Below, piece by piece: positions 46,268 through 55,510 of a DNA stretch of 64,000 bases. Origin of the DNA: Pseudomonadota bacterium (GTDB lineage: Bacteria > Pseudomonadota > Gammaproteobacteria > Burkholderiales > Methylophilaceae); assembly GCA_029781535.1 (NCBI GenBank), contig JAKOWL010000250.1, positions 34,711 through 98,710 of the forward strand, read 5' to 3'. The notes beneath the pieces are model-generated. The model ran no database searches and was not told the DNA's origin. It worked only from the letters and a program-made list of their open reading frames with translations. Made by a program: the position numbers and the translations under genes. Numbering within the stretch: the stretch's first letter is position 1; each line of letters opens with the position of its first letter.

Positions 46268-46572
46268 TTCAGCTCTATATACACAACGCCACCTTCTACT
46301 TTTATGGGATAGCACGCTACTTCGCCGACATCCGGCTCTTCGGCCTTGCCAGTTTCCAAGCTGATTTTCCATTGGTGCAGCGGGCATGCCACCTTATTGC
46401 CATAGACAATCCCCTGTGTCAACGGACCGCCTTTGTGTGGACAGCTATTATTAATCGCAAACACTCGGTCATCCTCAGTACGAAACACGCCTATATCTCC
46501 AGTGCCAGTGCGCACTACACGTGCCCCTAACTTCGGGACTTCATTCAAAGGACATACCTTTTTCCAGGACAT
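46264..46572 (-). CDS. nirD: Nitrite reductase small subunit (Rieske-type)
   Basis: 102 aa. The Rieske ligands are intact: C44 and H46 in CPHKGGPL, C63 and H66 in CPLHQW. Many NirD proteins lack these residues, so a cluster may be bound here. It partners the siroheme subunit NirB. ATG at 46572 (MSWKKVCPL) follows the kinase stop by 24 bp. Confidence 0.92.
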   Translation of the reverse strand: MSWKKVCPLNEVPKLGARVVRTGTGDIGVFRTEDDRVFAINNSCPHKGGPLTQGIVYGNKVACPLHQWKISLETGKAEEPDVGEVACYPIKVEGGVVYIELK

Positions 46573-46596
46573 ACAAACTCCGCACAAATTAAGTAA

Positions 46597-48285
46597 TTAA
46601 GAAACCAGCAACAAGTAAATCAGTAAAAAATTCAGCAACATCGAAAAAATGGCGATCCACTGCCACTTGACTAATCTGGCACGCGCAATCAATGGGGTGC
46701 GTTGTACTGCAATCGGCTTAAATTCACCATGCTCTAGCGCCAGCAACATTTCATCCGCAGTTTCAAAGCGCTTGTCCACATCATGTGCCACCGCCTTGAG
46801 GACAATATTTTCCAGCCAGCTTGGAATTTCCGGCCTATACCTAGTTGGCCTTGTTGGCTCGCCAAACCGCGGCGTCTGGAAAGGCTCAATCTCGCCATAT
46901 GGGTATTTTCGTGTAAGCAGATAATATAAAGTCACACCCGCCGCATATATGTCTGTGGCGATATTTGCCGTGCCCCCCGCGAAAAGCTCTGGTGCCATAA
47001 AGCTGGGCGTCCCAGGGTTTTCCATCTCTTCCGGCATATCTGTCATGGTGTTGAGGGCAACGCCTAAATCCAGAATACGCAAGCGCTGGTCACTGCCTAT
47101 GTGAATATTCGCAGGCTTAATATCGCGATGCACGATATTCAATCTATGTAACATACTTAAACCACGCATCATATCCACACCGATTTTGGCTACACCATTC
47201 ACTGTGAAGTGATGTCCGCTATCAATACGCTGCTGCAAGGTAGCACCTTCGTGCCAAGTCATTACAAAATACAGGTATTTACGTTGCGCTGGCCCCAATG
47301 GCAGAATCTGCGGCATAGCCTGTGAGACCACGCGCTTAGTCAACCATTCTTCATTCAACAATGCCTGGCAACTTTGCTTGTCCTCAGCTAATACCGGTTG
47401 CAATGTTTTCAGCACAAACAACTGGCCATTTTGGCTACGTACTTTGTATAGCAGGGTAGCGCGCGAGTCATGCAAAACCTCCTGCACCTCAAACCCATCC
47501 AGCACATCACCCACCTTGAGTTTTGGCGGAACCGGCAGCGACTGAGCATCTGCCAACACATCACTTAGGCTATCTTCACCGATGTCTTGAACCCGCACCA
47601 CCAATGCAGAAGCATTGTCTTGCCCTCCCTTAGCCAAGGCGTTTTTGGTAAGTTCGTCTGCTACCATCTGCGGGCTATCATACAGCATCATGGCGCGATG
47701 GATAGCCTCTTCACCAAGCGGCTCCCATACGCCATCACTCATGATGGCAAAAACATCACTCGTCTCCAGCAATCCGTCGGCATAATCCACACTTAAGTGA
47801 TTATCCAACCCAACGGCTCGCTTCAGCACATGACGCATCTCCGGGTTGTCCCATACATGATCTACCGTCAACTGCTTCAGCGATTTATTTCTCAGCAGGT
47901 AAATACGTGTATCTCCGACATGCGCTAGATAATAACGCTGGCCGCGCAATACTATCAGCGATAGTGTAGCGGCCATTCCAGCCAAATCGCGGTTGGCACT
48001 AGCTTGCGCCAGTACCCAACGGTTTGCCGCAGTAAGCACTTTGTCTAACGCAGCATGCGGCTCCCAAGTATCAGGCGTGGCGTAATAATCAGCCGAAACC
48101 GAACGCACAGTCATTTCCGAAGCCTCAGCACCACCCTCATTACCACTCACGCCATCAGCCACAGCCAATAAGGCGCCTTTTATTTTGAGTTGATCTTTAT
48201 TGGGTGTCACAACGCCAATATAGTCCTCATTACGTTTACGCGGGCCAATCTGACTGGATTGGCCGATTTCAAATTTAAGGGGCAT
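46597..48285 (-). CDS. PP2C phosphatase / Ser-Thr protein kinase fusion, membrane anchored
   Basis: 562 aa. Residues about 1-240 form a PP2C phosphatase (RNEDY, VADGVSGNEGG, HVGDTRIYLL, IMSDGVWEPL). About 260-525 form a Hanks-type kinase with catalytic loop HRDIKPANIHI, DLGV in place of DFG, and the APE-like MAPELFAGG. One C-terminal helix (about 540-560) anchors it with both domains in the cytoplasm. It lies between narK and nirD, so it may sense or modulate nitrate assimilation; fusions of this type are known next to nitrate genes in other Proteobacteria (recalled). Confidence 0.9.
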   Translation of the reverse strand: MPLKFEIGQSSQIGPRKRNEDYIGVVTPNKDQLKIKGALLAVADGVSGNEGGAEASEMTVRSVSADYYATPDTWEPHAALDKVLTAANRWVLAQASANRDLAGMAATLSLIVLRGQRYYLAHVGDTRIYLLRNKSLKQLTVDHVWDNPEMRHVLKRAVGLDNHLSVDYADGLLETSDVFAIMSDGVWEPLGEEAIHRAMMLYDSPQMVADELTKNALAKGGQDNASALVVRVQDIGEDSLSDVLADAQSLPVPPKLKVGDVLDGFEVQEVLHDSRATLLYKVRSQNGQLFVLKTLQPVLAEDKQSCQALLNEEWLTKRVVSQAMPQILPLGPAQRKYLYFVMTWHEGATLQQRIDSGHHFTVNGVAKIGVDMMRGLSMLHRLNIVHRDIKPANIHIGSDQRLRILDLGVALNTMTDMPEEMENPGTPSFMAPELFAGGTANIATDIYAAGVTLYYLLTRKYPYGEIEPFQTPRFGEPTRPTRYRPEIPSWLENIVLKAVAHDVDKRFETADEMLLALEHGEFKPIAVQRTPLIARARLVKWQWIAIFSMLLNFLLIYLLLVS

Positions 48286-48343
48286 GCTTAAATTCTAGCA
48301 GGGGTAATGCGCAACAAGCCAAGAATTAATATATTAGTAATTT

Positions 48344-49555
48344 TTAAACCTTTGCTGCGGTTGCTGTGGCACTTCCCCACGTCGTTCTCCAGCGTGTTTT
48401 TACGCCACTCAAACCCAACAGCGCCATTACTGCCAAGCCTGCAAAAATCAATAAGCCTATCTGATAACTGCCGCTATGCTGCTTGATATACCCCAGGCTA
48501 GCTGCCAAATAGAAACCTCCTACACCGCCTGCCATACCTACCAAGCCGGTCATTACGCCAATTTCCTTACGAAAGCGTTGGGGGACTAGTTGAAATACTG
48601 CACCGTTGCCCATGCCTAATGTAGCCATCGCAGGAATTACCACCATCAAAGACTTGGCAATAGTGGGCTGACCAAAACTCATCCAAAAAATCAACAGTGC
48701 TGCCATCGCATACATGATAAGCAAAGTGCGAATACCGCCAATGCGGTCTGCAACATAACCGCCAATAGGACGCACCAACGAACCTGCAAATACACAGGCA
48801 GCAGTACAATAACCCGCAATGACCGGACCGAGACTATATAAATCATTGAAATAGATGGTTAGACTAGAAGCCAGGCCAACAAAACCACCAAAAGTGACAC
48901 TATAAAAAAACATGAACCACCAGGCATCTTTATCTTTCAAGACGTTAGCATATTGCGCCAATGATTTAGGTGGTGGTGCATCTGGTGAGTCTTTAGCAAA
49001 CAAAACGTAAACTACCAGCGCAGTCACCAGTGGAATCAAAGCCATCCCGAACACATTATTCCACCCGTATGCCGCCGCCAAGCTAGGCGCAAATAACGCA
49101 GCAAACACAGTACCCGAGTTGCCGGCACCTGCGATTCCTAATGCGGTACCTTGGTGCTCTGGCGGATACCAGCGGCTAGCCAAAGGTAAAGCAACCGCAA
49201 AGGCAGCACCTGCAAATCCAAGAAATATGCCCAGCAGTAATGCTTGCTGGAAGTTTTGAATACCATGTAACCATGCTGCCAGTAAGGCCAGAATCACAAT
49301 CACTTGTCCTATCAAGCCAGCAATTTTAGGTTTAAGATGATCGACCAACACACCCATTACGATCCGCAGCAATGCACCCGCCAGTACTGGCGTAGCCACC
49401 ATCAAACCTTTTTGTGCCGGTGTAAGCTGTAAATCTGCCGCTATTTGCACAGCCAGTGGACCAAGTAATACCCATACCATAAAACTCAAATCGAAATATA
49501 AAAATGCTGAGAACAGTGTTGGTGTATGCCCAGCTTTCCAAAAACTAGTCTTCAT
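48344..49555 (-). CDS. narK: MFS nitrate/nitrite transporter (NarK/NasA family)
   Basis: 403 aa with 12 membrane helices. The two NNP nitrate signature regions are present: GNSGTVFAALFAPSLAAAYGW (split by helix 5) and GGVGGFYLAASLG in helix 11. F-x2-F and arginine residues typical of nitrate coordination lie in helices 2 and 8. It imports nitrate and may export nitrite. A second nitrate uptake system (nrtABD) lies upstream in the same island. Confidence 0.92.
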   Translation of the reverse strand: MKTSFWKAGHTPTLFSAFLYFDLSFMVWVLLGPLAVQIAADLQLTPAQKGLMVATPVLAGALLRIVMGVLVDHLKPKIAGLIGQVIVILALLAAWLHGIQNFQQALLLGIFLGFAGAAFAVALPLASRWYPPEHQGTALGIAGAGNSGTVFAALFAPSLAAAYGWNNVFGMALIPLVTALVVYVLFAKDSPDAPPPKSLAQYANVLKDKDAWWFMFFYSVTFGGFVGLASSLTIYFNDLYSLGPVIAGYCTAACVFAGSLVRPIGGYVADRIGGIRTLLIMYAMAALLIFWMSFGQPTIAKSLMVVIPAMATLGMGNGAVFQLVPQRFRKEIGVMTGLVGMAGGVGGFYLAASLGYIKQHSGSYQIGLLIFAGLAVMALLGLSGVKTRWRTTWGSATATAAKV

Positions 49556-49594
49556 GAAAAATCCTCAAAATTATGGTGTTAATCGAATAAGTAA

Positions 49595-52045
49595 TTAGAT
49601 GGTAATGGTTTGATACTCTTTGTATTCATCACGCTTTTGCACGCGATCCAGCCAGGGGTTGGTCGCACCTTGCAAAGCATATAGCAGTCTCTCATAGGCA
49701 GCTTTGCGGCCCTCATGGTCTTCCACTACACGTTTTTTCACATAATCCAAACCTACACGTTCAATCCAGTGCACAGTACGATCCAGATAGCGCGCTTCCT
49801 CGCGATAGATCTGAATAAAGGCACCAGAATACTCCATGACTTCCTCTGCCGTTTTTACCTTGCATAAAAACTGCGCGACTTCGGTTTTGATACCTCCGTT
49901 GCCACCCACGTAGATTTCCCATCCGGAATCGACGCCAATGATGCCCACATCCTTGATACCAGATTCCGCACAGTTTCTGGGGCAGCCGGATACCGCGAAT
50001 TTCACTTTATGCGGTGCCCACATGTGATCGAAGGCTTTTTCCAAATCGATGCCCATTTGAGTAGAATTTTGGGTACCAAAACGGCAGAACTCGCTACCCA
50101 CACAGGTTTTGACGGTGCGAATGCTCTTGCCGTAAGCGTAGCCGGATGGCATGTCCAGATCAGCCCACATATTAGTAAGGTCTTCTTTCTTTACACCCAG
50201 CAAGTCGATACGTTGGCCTCCGGTAACCTTTACCATTGGCACTTTATATTTGTCAGCCACATCCGCGATCTTGCGTAATTGATCAGGAGAGGTCACACCT
50301 CCGTACATACGCGGTACAACGGAATAGGTTCCATCTTTTTGAATATTCGCGTGCACGCGCTCGTTAATGAAGCGCGATTGCGGATCATCCTTGGCTTCAT
50401 GCGGCCAGGTCGAAATCAGATAATAATTGAGCGCAGGGCGACATGTCGCACAACCATTGGGCGTGCGCCACTGCATGCCTTTCATGGCATCCGGAATCGT
50501 CAGATATTTATGTTTACGTATCTCTTCTCGCACCTCTTCGTGATTCATCTCCGTACAACCGCATACAGCCTTGCTGGTAGATGGGGGTGCATAACCACCG
50601 CCTAGTGTAGAAGCTAGGATCTGCTCGACCAGACCGGTACAGCTGCCGCAGCTGGAAGCAGCTTTGGTCTGCTTTTTCACATCATCGATCGTGAACAAAC
50701 CCTTTTCTTTGATGGCTTTAACGATGGTACCTTTGCATACGCCATTACAGCCACAGACTTCCATTTCGTCGGTCATGGCAGCCGCTTTGTCCTGACCAGC
50801 ATGACCGGTATTTCCCAAGCTATCCTGCCCGAACATCAAATGGTCGCGTATCTCATGAATAGATTTGCCGTCACGGAGCATCTGAAAATACCAGGCTCCG
50901 TCGGCAGTATCGCCAAACAACACGCCGCCAATGATTTTGTCATTCTTGATGACGAGTTTTTTGTAAACGCCGCCCACAGCATCGTGCAAAACGATCTCTT
51001 CACGTCCGTCATCCGGCGCGCCTTCACCGCTGGAGAAATCACCTGCACTGAACAAATCAATCCCTGTAACCTTTAATTTTGTCGAGGTCACAGAGCCTTT
51101 ATATTGACCTATTCCAAAGTTAGCCAGATGTGTGGCACAAACCTTGGCCATTTCAAACAATGGCGCAACCAGGCCGTAAGAAATACCACGATGCGCTACA
51201 CACTCCCCCACTGCATAAATACGTGGGTCGTATGTCTGCATGGTGTCATTCACCACAATGCCCTTATTACAATAAATCCCCGCAGACTCAGCAAGCGCAT
51301 AGTTCGGGCGTATACCCACCGCCATTACAACCAGATCCGCTGCAACCTCCACTCCATCTGTAAAGCGCACTGCGCTGACGCGCCCATTTTTACCAATCAG
51401 CTGTTCAGTATTTTTGTTAAGCAGGAATTTGAGGCCTTTAGCTTCCAGGTTTTTCTGTAGCATACGGCCTGCCGTCTTATCCAACTGGCGCTCTAGTAAC
51501 CAATTGTTTTTGTGTACCACCGTTACGTCCATGCCTTGAATCTTCAGACCGTTCGCAGCTTCCAGACCAAGCAGGCCACCACCTATCACCACTGCATGCT
51601 TGTATTTTTTGGCGGCGGCAATCATGTCATTGGTATCTTTGATGTCACGATACCCCAGCACTCCCTGTAAATCAGCACCAGGAATGGGCAGCATAAATGG
51701 TTTGGAGCCAGTAGCGATCAGCAAGCGGTCATACTCGGCACTTGCACCGTCCTCTGCATATACCACGCGATTTTTACGGTCAATTTTGTTAATACGTGCG
51801 TTGGTGTACAACTTGATATTGTTTTCCGCATACCACTCACGAGAGTTCAGGATAATGTCATCGATAGTCTGCTCGTTCGCCAGCACAGGAGAAAGCATGA
51901 TGCGGTTGTAATTAGGGTATGGCTCGTCACCAAACACAGTAATGTCATAAATATCCGGTGCGATTTTCAACAGCTCTTCGACTGTTCTCATTCCAGCCAT
52001 ACCGTTACCTACTACTACTAACTTCATTTTTTGCATTTCCATCAT
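49595..52045 (-). CDS. nirB: Nitrite reductase (NADH) large subunit
   Basis: About 816 aa. N-terminal FAD/NAD(P)H domain (VVVGNGMAGMRTVEELL, later VIGGGLLGLEAANGL); then two BFD-like [2Fe-2S] segments (CGCNGVCKGTIV, CGCTEMNHEEV); then the siroheme/[4Fe-4S] domain with CVGSEFCRFG and CPRNCAESG. It reduces nitrite to ammonium. Several in-frame ATGs exist (52045, 52042, 52036, 52027); 52027 (MKLVVVGNG) matches many relatives. A sigma54 promoter starts transcription near 52064. Confidence 0.95.
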   Translation of the reverse strand: MMEMQKMKLVVVGNGMAGMRTVEELLKIAPDIYDITVFGDEPYPNYNRIMLSPVLANEQTIDDIILNSREWYAENNIKLYTNARINKIDRKNRVVYAEDGASAEYDRLLIATGSKPFMLPIPGADLQGVLGYRDIKDTNDMIAAAKKYKHAVVIGGGLLGLEAANGLKIQGMDVTVVHKNNWLLERQLDKTAGRMLQKNLEAKGLKFLLNKNTEQLIGKNGRVSAVRFTDGVEVAADLVVMAVGIRPNYALAESAGIYCNKGIVVNDTMQTYDPRIYAVGECVAHRGISYGLVAPLFEMAKVCATHLANFGIGQYKGSVTSTKLKVTGIDLFSAGDFSSGEGAPDDGREEIVLHDAVGGVYKKLVIKNDKIIGGVLFGDTADGAWYFQMLRDGKSIHEIRDHLMFGQDSLGNTGHAGQDKAAAMTDEMEVCGCNGVCKGTIVKAIKEKGLFTIDDVKKQTKAASSCGSCTGLVEQILASTLGGGYAPPSTSKAVCGCTEMNHEEVREEIRKHKYLTIPDAMKGMQWRTPNGCATCRPALNYYLISTWPHEAKDDPQSRFINERVHANIQKDGTYSVVPRMYGGVTSPDQLRKIADVADKYKVPMVKVTGGQRIDLLGVKKEDLTNMWADLDMPSGYAYGKSIRTVKTCVGSEFCRFGTQNSTQMGIDLEKAFDHMWAPHKVKFAVSGCPRNCAESGIKDVGIIGVDSGWEIYVGGNGGIKTEVAQFLCKVKTAEEVMEYSGAFIQIYREEARYLDRTVHWIERVGLDYVKKRVVEDHEGRKAAYERLLYALQGATNPWLDRVQKRDEYKEYQTITI

Positions 52046-52074
52046 CCCGATATTTTTAAATCCTGCCCACTATT

Positions 52075-52090
52075 TGCAATATGCATGCCA
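52075..52090 (-). promoter_or_regulatory. Sigma54 (-24/-12) promoter of nirB
   Basis: Minus strand TGGCATGCATATTGCA: GG and GC are at the exact required spacing and TTGCA is perfect. Predicted start near 52064, 19 nt before the nirB ATG. The leader is too short for an ANTAR hairpin pair. Confidence 0.75.
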
Positions 52091-52183
52091 ACGAAAACAT
52101 CAACAGAAACAATAGGATAACGTGTCAAGTCTCGGCAATTGCATCCAGGTATGCACCAGAATGGAAAAGTGCACCACATCAAA

Positions 52184-52198
52184 GCACTAAAGCAGTGC
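52184..52198. promoter_or_regulatory. NtrC-type binding site upstream of nirB
   Basis: GCACTAAAGCAGTGC fits the NtrC consensus GCACY-N5-RGTGC exactly. Its centre is about 127 bp upstream of the predicted sigma54 start, a normal enhancer distance. Additional GCAC half-sites lie nearby (52163-52177). Confidence 0.65.
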
Positions 52199-52220
52199 AC
52201 GTCTCCAGACATACCAAAGG

Positions 52221-53687
52221 TTAGAACGTATACATAGCAGTCAGCCAGAGTTTCTCGGTATCACGGATACGTCCACGATTGCCCGCTACGTTGTTAGCTG
52301 TGTTAGCAGCTGCGGCATAATGGTCATCTTCACTATATTTCCCGTATTCGACTTTGGCCATCCAGTTCTTGTTGACGTTATATGTCGCAGCCACATTCCA
52401 TTCAGTGCCATATTTGTCACCATTCGTCTTAGTACCGCTGCCCACGGTATAAAAATCTTTATCTGATTTGATCACGTGGTAATCTGCAAAAAACAGAATG
52501 TCATCCCATTTATAAGTCGCTGTCACGAAAGTGTCCTGTATACCCTGTCTTGGTGTTGCCAGAAACTTATCCACCCACCCCTGGAACAGGTGATTAGTGC
52601 CCAATGGGGTCTGAAAAGCATATTTACTGTCATTGCTAGACAACAGTTCCTGGTCGGCACGAATCGTGAAATTATCGATACCAACACCACCCCCCACTTT
52701 GTAGTAATGCGCATCTATACGCTTGTCCCCGCTTTGATAGTCTGTCTGTTTAGCATATTCAGCGGTGTAAAGCGCCCTCAGGTTTGGGTTGAATGGGTGT
52801 ATGCCATCCAGACGCAACCCGAGAATCTTGTTGGACTGGTCTGCGGATGCATTGGGCTTACCATTATTGTTGAGCGTGCCTGCGCCAAACCAGGCGTTAC
52901 CAAAACCCAAATCTTCAAAACCATCCAGATAAGCATAGCCAATCAGGTTCTCAGTAGGTGAAATACGATATTTAACATTAGCAATCTCGAGCGCACCTTC
53001 ATCGCGGTTCTTGGTAGTGATTTGTCTCACACGCTCAAAGTGAGCCAAAAAGACCTCTGTATCAGGAATGCTTTTATTCAATACCGAAACTCCATCAAAC
53101 ACTTGCATTACTTGGCGGAAACCAATATCCCCGATGAACCGAACGTTATCCAGGTTGACTTGTTGTCGGCCAAGACGAAATTTGGTGTTTCTGATCCCCG
53201 TCCAATCGATATAAAGTTGATTGATTCCTGTATATGTCGGATCGACAATCTTTGCATATTCCACGGTTCTGATTTGGTTAGAAGCACCATTGATGAGCGT
53301 GTTATTGGTGCTATCGTTAAAGTTATCTACAATTTTTGTCACATCTATCAACTGCGCTGCAAAACTAAAGTTTTTGTAAGGTGCTGTTTGCCAGCCTATC
53401 AAGCTGCGCAGTGTTAGTCCCTCGGCATCTTTGAGCTCTTGATTCGCAGTTGGATTAGGAGTTGTACCCACGATAGTTGTCGGCTGCAGACCATCTTGAT
53501 CCACATGCTCATAACGCAACCTGAAGCTGGTCAAATTCTTGCCTTGTTTTACCGAGTCCATAAAAGTATATTCATCTTCAGAGTGTGTTACGGCCTCTTC
53601 AGCAAGTGCCGCATATGAGAACGCTGCCAGCGCCATGCCTAAAGCAAATGCAAGCTTGGATTGATTAAAAATATTTAAAGATTTCAT
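52221..53687 (-). CDS. Outer-membrane beta-barrel porin (alginate-export domain type)
   Basis: 488 aa. A signal peptide (residues 1-29, ending ALA) is followed by a barrel with repeated amphipathic strands and a C-terminal aromatic residue (LWLTAMYTF). Segments such as LTSFRLRYEHVDQDGL and KLRLGRQQ-like RLGRQQVNLDNVRF match the alginate-export/porin group. It lies between nrtD and nirB, so it is likely the outer-membrane entry for nitrate. Substrate unproven. Confidence 0.82.
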   Translation of the reverse strand: MKSLNIFNQSKLAFALGMALAAFSYAALAEEAVTHSEDEYTFMDSVKQGKNLTSFRLRYEHVDQDGLQPTTIVGTTPNPTANQELKDAEGLTLRSLIGWQTAPYKNFSFAAQLIDVTKIVDNFNDSTNNTLINGASNQIRTVEYAKIVDPTYTGINQLYIDWTGIRNTKFRLGRQQVNLDNVRFIGDIGFRQVMQVFDGVSVLNKSIPDTEVFLAHFERVRQITTKNRDEGALEIANVKYRISPTENLIGYAYLDGFEDLGFGNAWFGAGTLNNNGKPNASADQSNKILGLRLDGIHPFNPNLRALYTAEYAKQTDYQSGDKRIDAHYYKVGGGVGIDNFTIRADQELLSSNDSKYAFQTPLGTNHLFQGWVDKFLATPRQGIQDTFVTATYKWDDILFFADYHVIKSDKDFYTVGSGTKTNGDKYGTEWNVAATYNVNKNWMAKVEYGKYSEDDHYAAAANTANNVAGNRGRIRDTEKLWLTAMYTF

Positions 53688-53725
53688 CTTGGTTCCCTGT
53701 GTATTTTGTTGATATCTATTTTGAA

Positions 53726-54526
53726 TTAAGCAGCTTTCTTGGCATGGCGCTCGTAAAGGAAACGCAACACCTCGCTACGTAAATGGTTGTAGGTTGCATC
53801 CTCTGCCAAGGCTAGGCGGTTACGCTGTTTTGGCAGGCTAACATCCAGAATCTCGCCTATCGTTGCGGAAGGCCCGTTGGTCATCATCACAATACGGTCT
53901 GAAAGCAATACAGCCTCATCCACATCATGCGTCACCATGACCGCTGTACAATTCTTTTCCGTCATGATGCGCATCAATTCATCCTGCAGATTGGCACGGG
54001 TCAACGCATCCAGCGCACCAAACGGTTCATCCAGCAGTAACACTTTTGGCTCCATTGCCAATGCCCGCGCTATACCTACCCGCTGTTTCATCCCACCTGA
54101 TATCTCATGCGGCCTTTTCTCAGCGGCATGTGTAAGCCCCACCAGCTTAAGTGCTGCATACGCACGCGCTTCCAGTTGCATGCTGGTTTCAGATTCAAAA
54201 ACGCGCTCTACAGCAAGATATACATTTTCAAAGCAGGTTAACCAAGGTAACAAGGAGTGGTTCTGAAACACGACCGCACGCTCAGGCCCTGGCCTAGCAA
54301 TCTCGCGGCCAGCACAGAATAAATGGCCTGAGGTAGGTTCTAACAGCCCAGCGATCAGGTTCAATACCGTGGACTTGCCACAACCAGAGTGGCCGATGAT
54401 GGAGACGAACTCGCCCTGGTCAATACTCAGGTTGATATTATTCAATGCTTCAAACGTACCTTTTTTGGTCACGAACTTCATACCTACATTTTCGAGGTAT
54501 ACATATTTTTCGATTGGTTTTTCCAT
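53726..54526 (-). CDS. nrtD: Nitrate ABC transporter ATP-binding protein
   Basis: 266 aa, single ATPase domain without the extra NrtA-like domain of cyanobacterial NrtC. Walker A GHSGCGKST, signature ISGGMKQRVGIARAL, Walker B VLLLDEPFGALDA. The ATG at 54526 has GGAAGGAAAC upstream; a longer frame to 54697 runs into nrtB and is rejected. It energises uptake through NrtA/NrtB. Confidence 0.93.
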   Translation of the reverse strand: MEKPIEKYVYLENVGMKFVTKKGTFEALNNINLSIDQGEFVSIIGHSGCGKSTVLNLIAGLLEPTSGHLFCAGREIARPGPERAVVFQNHSLLPWLTCFENVYLAVERVFESETSMQLEARAYAALKLVGLTHAAEKRPHEISGGMKQRVGIARALAMEPKVLLLDEPFGALDALTRANLQDELMRIMTEKNCTAVMVTHDVDEAVLLSDRIVMMTNGPSATIGEILDVSLPKQRNRLALAEDATYNHLRSEVLRFLYERHAKKAA

Positions 54527-54548
54527 GTTGTTTCCTTCCAGCATGTAT

Positions 54549-55445
54549 TTATTCGTAAGAAAAGCGTTTGGCGATGAGCAGCAGCGATTGCTCCAGCAGC
54601 AATCCGATGATCCCCACCACAAATATCGCGATGATGATGTGTTCCACCACCAGATTGTTCCACTCGTCCCATACCCAGAAGCCAATCCCTGCACCACCGG
54701 TCAGCATCTCTGCGGCCACAATTACCAGCCACGCTGTGCCAATGGACAATCGAATGCCGGTCATCATGTATGGCAACACGCTAGGGAACAGAATTTTGGT
54801 GACGATCTTCCACTCACTCAGGTTAAGTACCTTGGCCACATTCATGTAATCTTGTGGCACTTTGGATACGCCCACGGCAGTGTTGATAATCATTGGCCAT
54901 ATCGCAGTGATGAAAATCACCCAGATTGCGGCTGGGTTTGCCGCCTTGAACACCAGCAAACCTATAGGCAGCCAAGCCAGTGGTGAAACAGGGCGTAGCA
55001 AGCTAATGATGGGGGATGTCATGCGTGCCAGGAACTCGAAACGACCAATCATGAAACCAAACGGAATACCCACCAATGCCGCCATACTGAAGCCCAGACC
55101 GACACGTTCAAGGGAATTGAGGATATTCCAGCCAATCCCCTGATCATTTGGGCCATTGATATAAAATGGATCGCTAAACAGTTTTACTGCTGCCTCGAAA
55201 GTCACAATAGGTCCTGGCAGACCCTTGGTAACAGCCGCAATCATGCTCCAGACACCTATCAACAGTGCCAAACCCATCACTGGCGGTATTAACCACTGCA
55301 TAAATGGTTTAACTTTGCTTAAGGCACTGCTTTTAGCAATCGATGCGACTGTGTCTTCTTTAACTGCTGATTTATCCTCAACAATCTGTACTGCAGCCAT
55401 ACCCGGTTTCGATTCAATGGGTTTTTCTTCAGTTTTTGATTGCAT
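54549..55445 (-). CDS. nrtB: Nitrate ABC transporter permease
   Basis: 298 aa from the ATG at 55445, with AAGGAAGG 7 nt upstream. Six or so membrane helices; the EAA loop reads ...SKVPQDYMNVAKVLNLSEWK. The N-terminal 45 residues are charged and soluble (KPIESKPG, VEDKSAVKED). It forms the membrane channel of the nitrate/nitrite importer. Confidence 0.92.
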   Translation of the reverse strand: MQSKTEEKPIESKPGMAAVQIVEDKSAVKEDTVASIAKSSALSKVKPFMQWLIPPVMGLALLIGVWSMIAAVTKGLPGPIVTFEAAVKLFSDPFYINGPNDQGIGWNILNSLERVGLGFSMAALVGIPFGFMIGRFEFLARMTSPIISLLRPVSPLAWLPIGLLVFKAANPAAIWVIFITAIWPMIINTAVGVSKVPQDYMNVAKVLNLSEWKIVTKILFPSVLPYMMTGIRLSIGTAWLVIVAAEMLTGGAGIGFWVWDEWNNLVVEHIIIAIFVVGIIGLLLEQSLLLIAKRFSYE

Positions 55446-55510
55446 AGGTAAACCTTCCTTGCGTAGTGGCACAACACTCATGGTGGGCTCCCAAATATAG
55501 TCTAGTAAAA

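Noticed and set aside
46268-46387. N-terminal extension of nasA
   Set aside because: It overlaps nirD; the ATG at 46267 gives the standard start just before the [4Fe-4S] motif.
52046-52074. A second ANTAR hairpin pair before nirB
   Set aside because: The predicted leader is only 19 nt and holds no hexaloop stems or terminator.
54527-54697. Long N-terminus for the nitrate ATPase
   Set aside because: It is the nrtB coding sequence in another frame; ATG 54526 has a strong Shine-Dalgarno.
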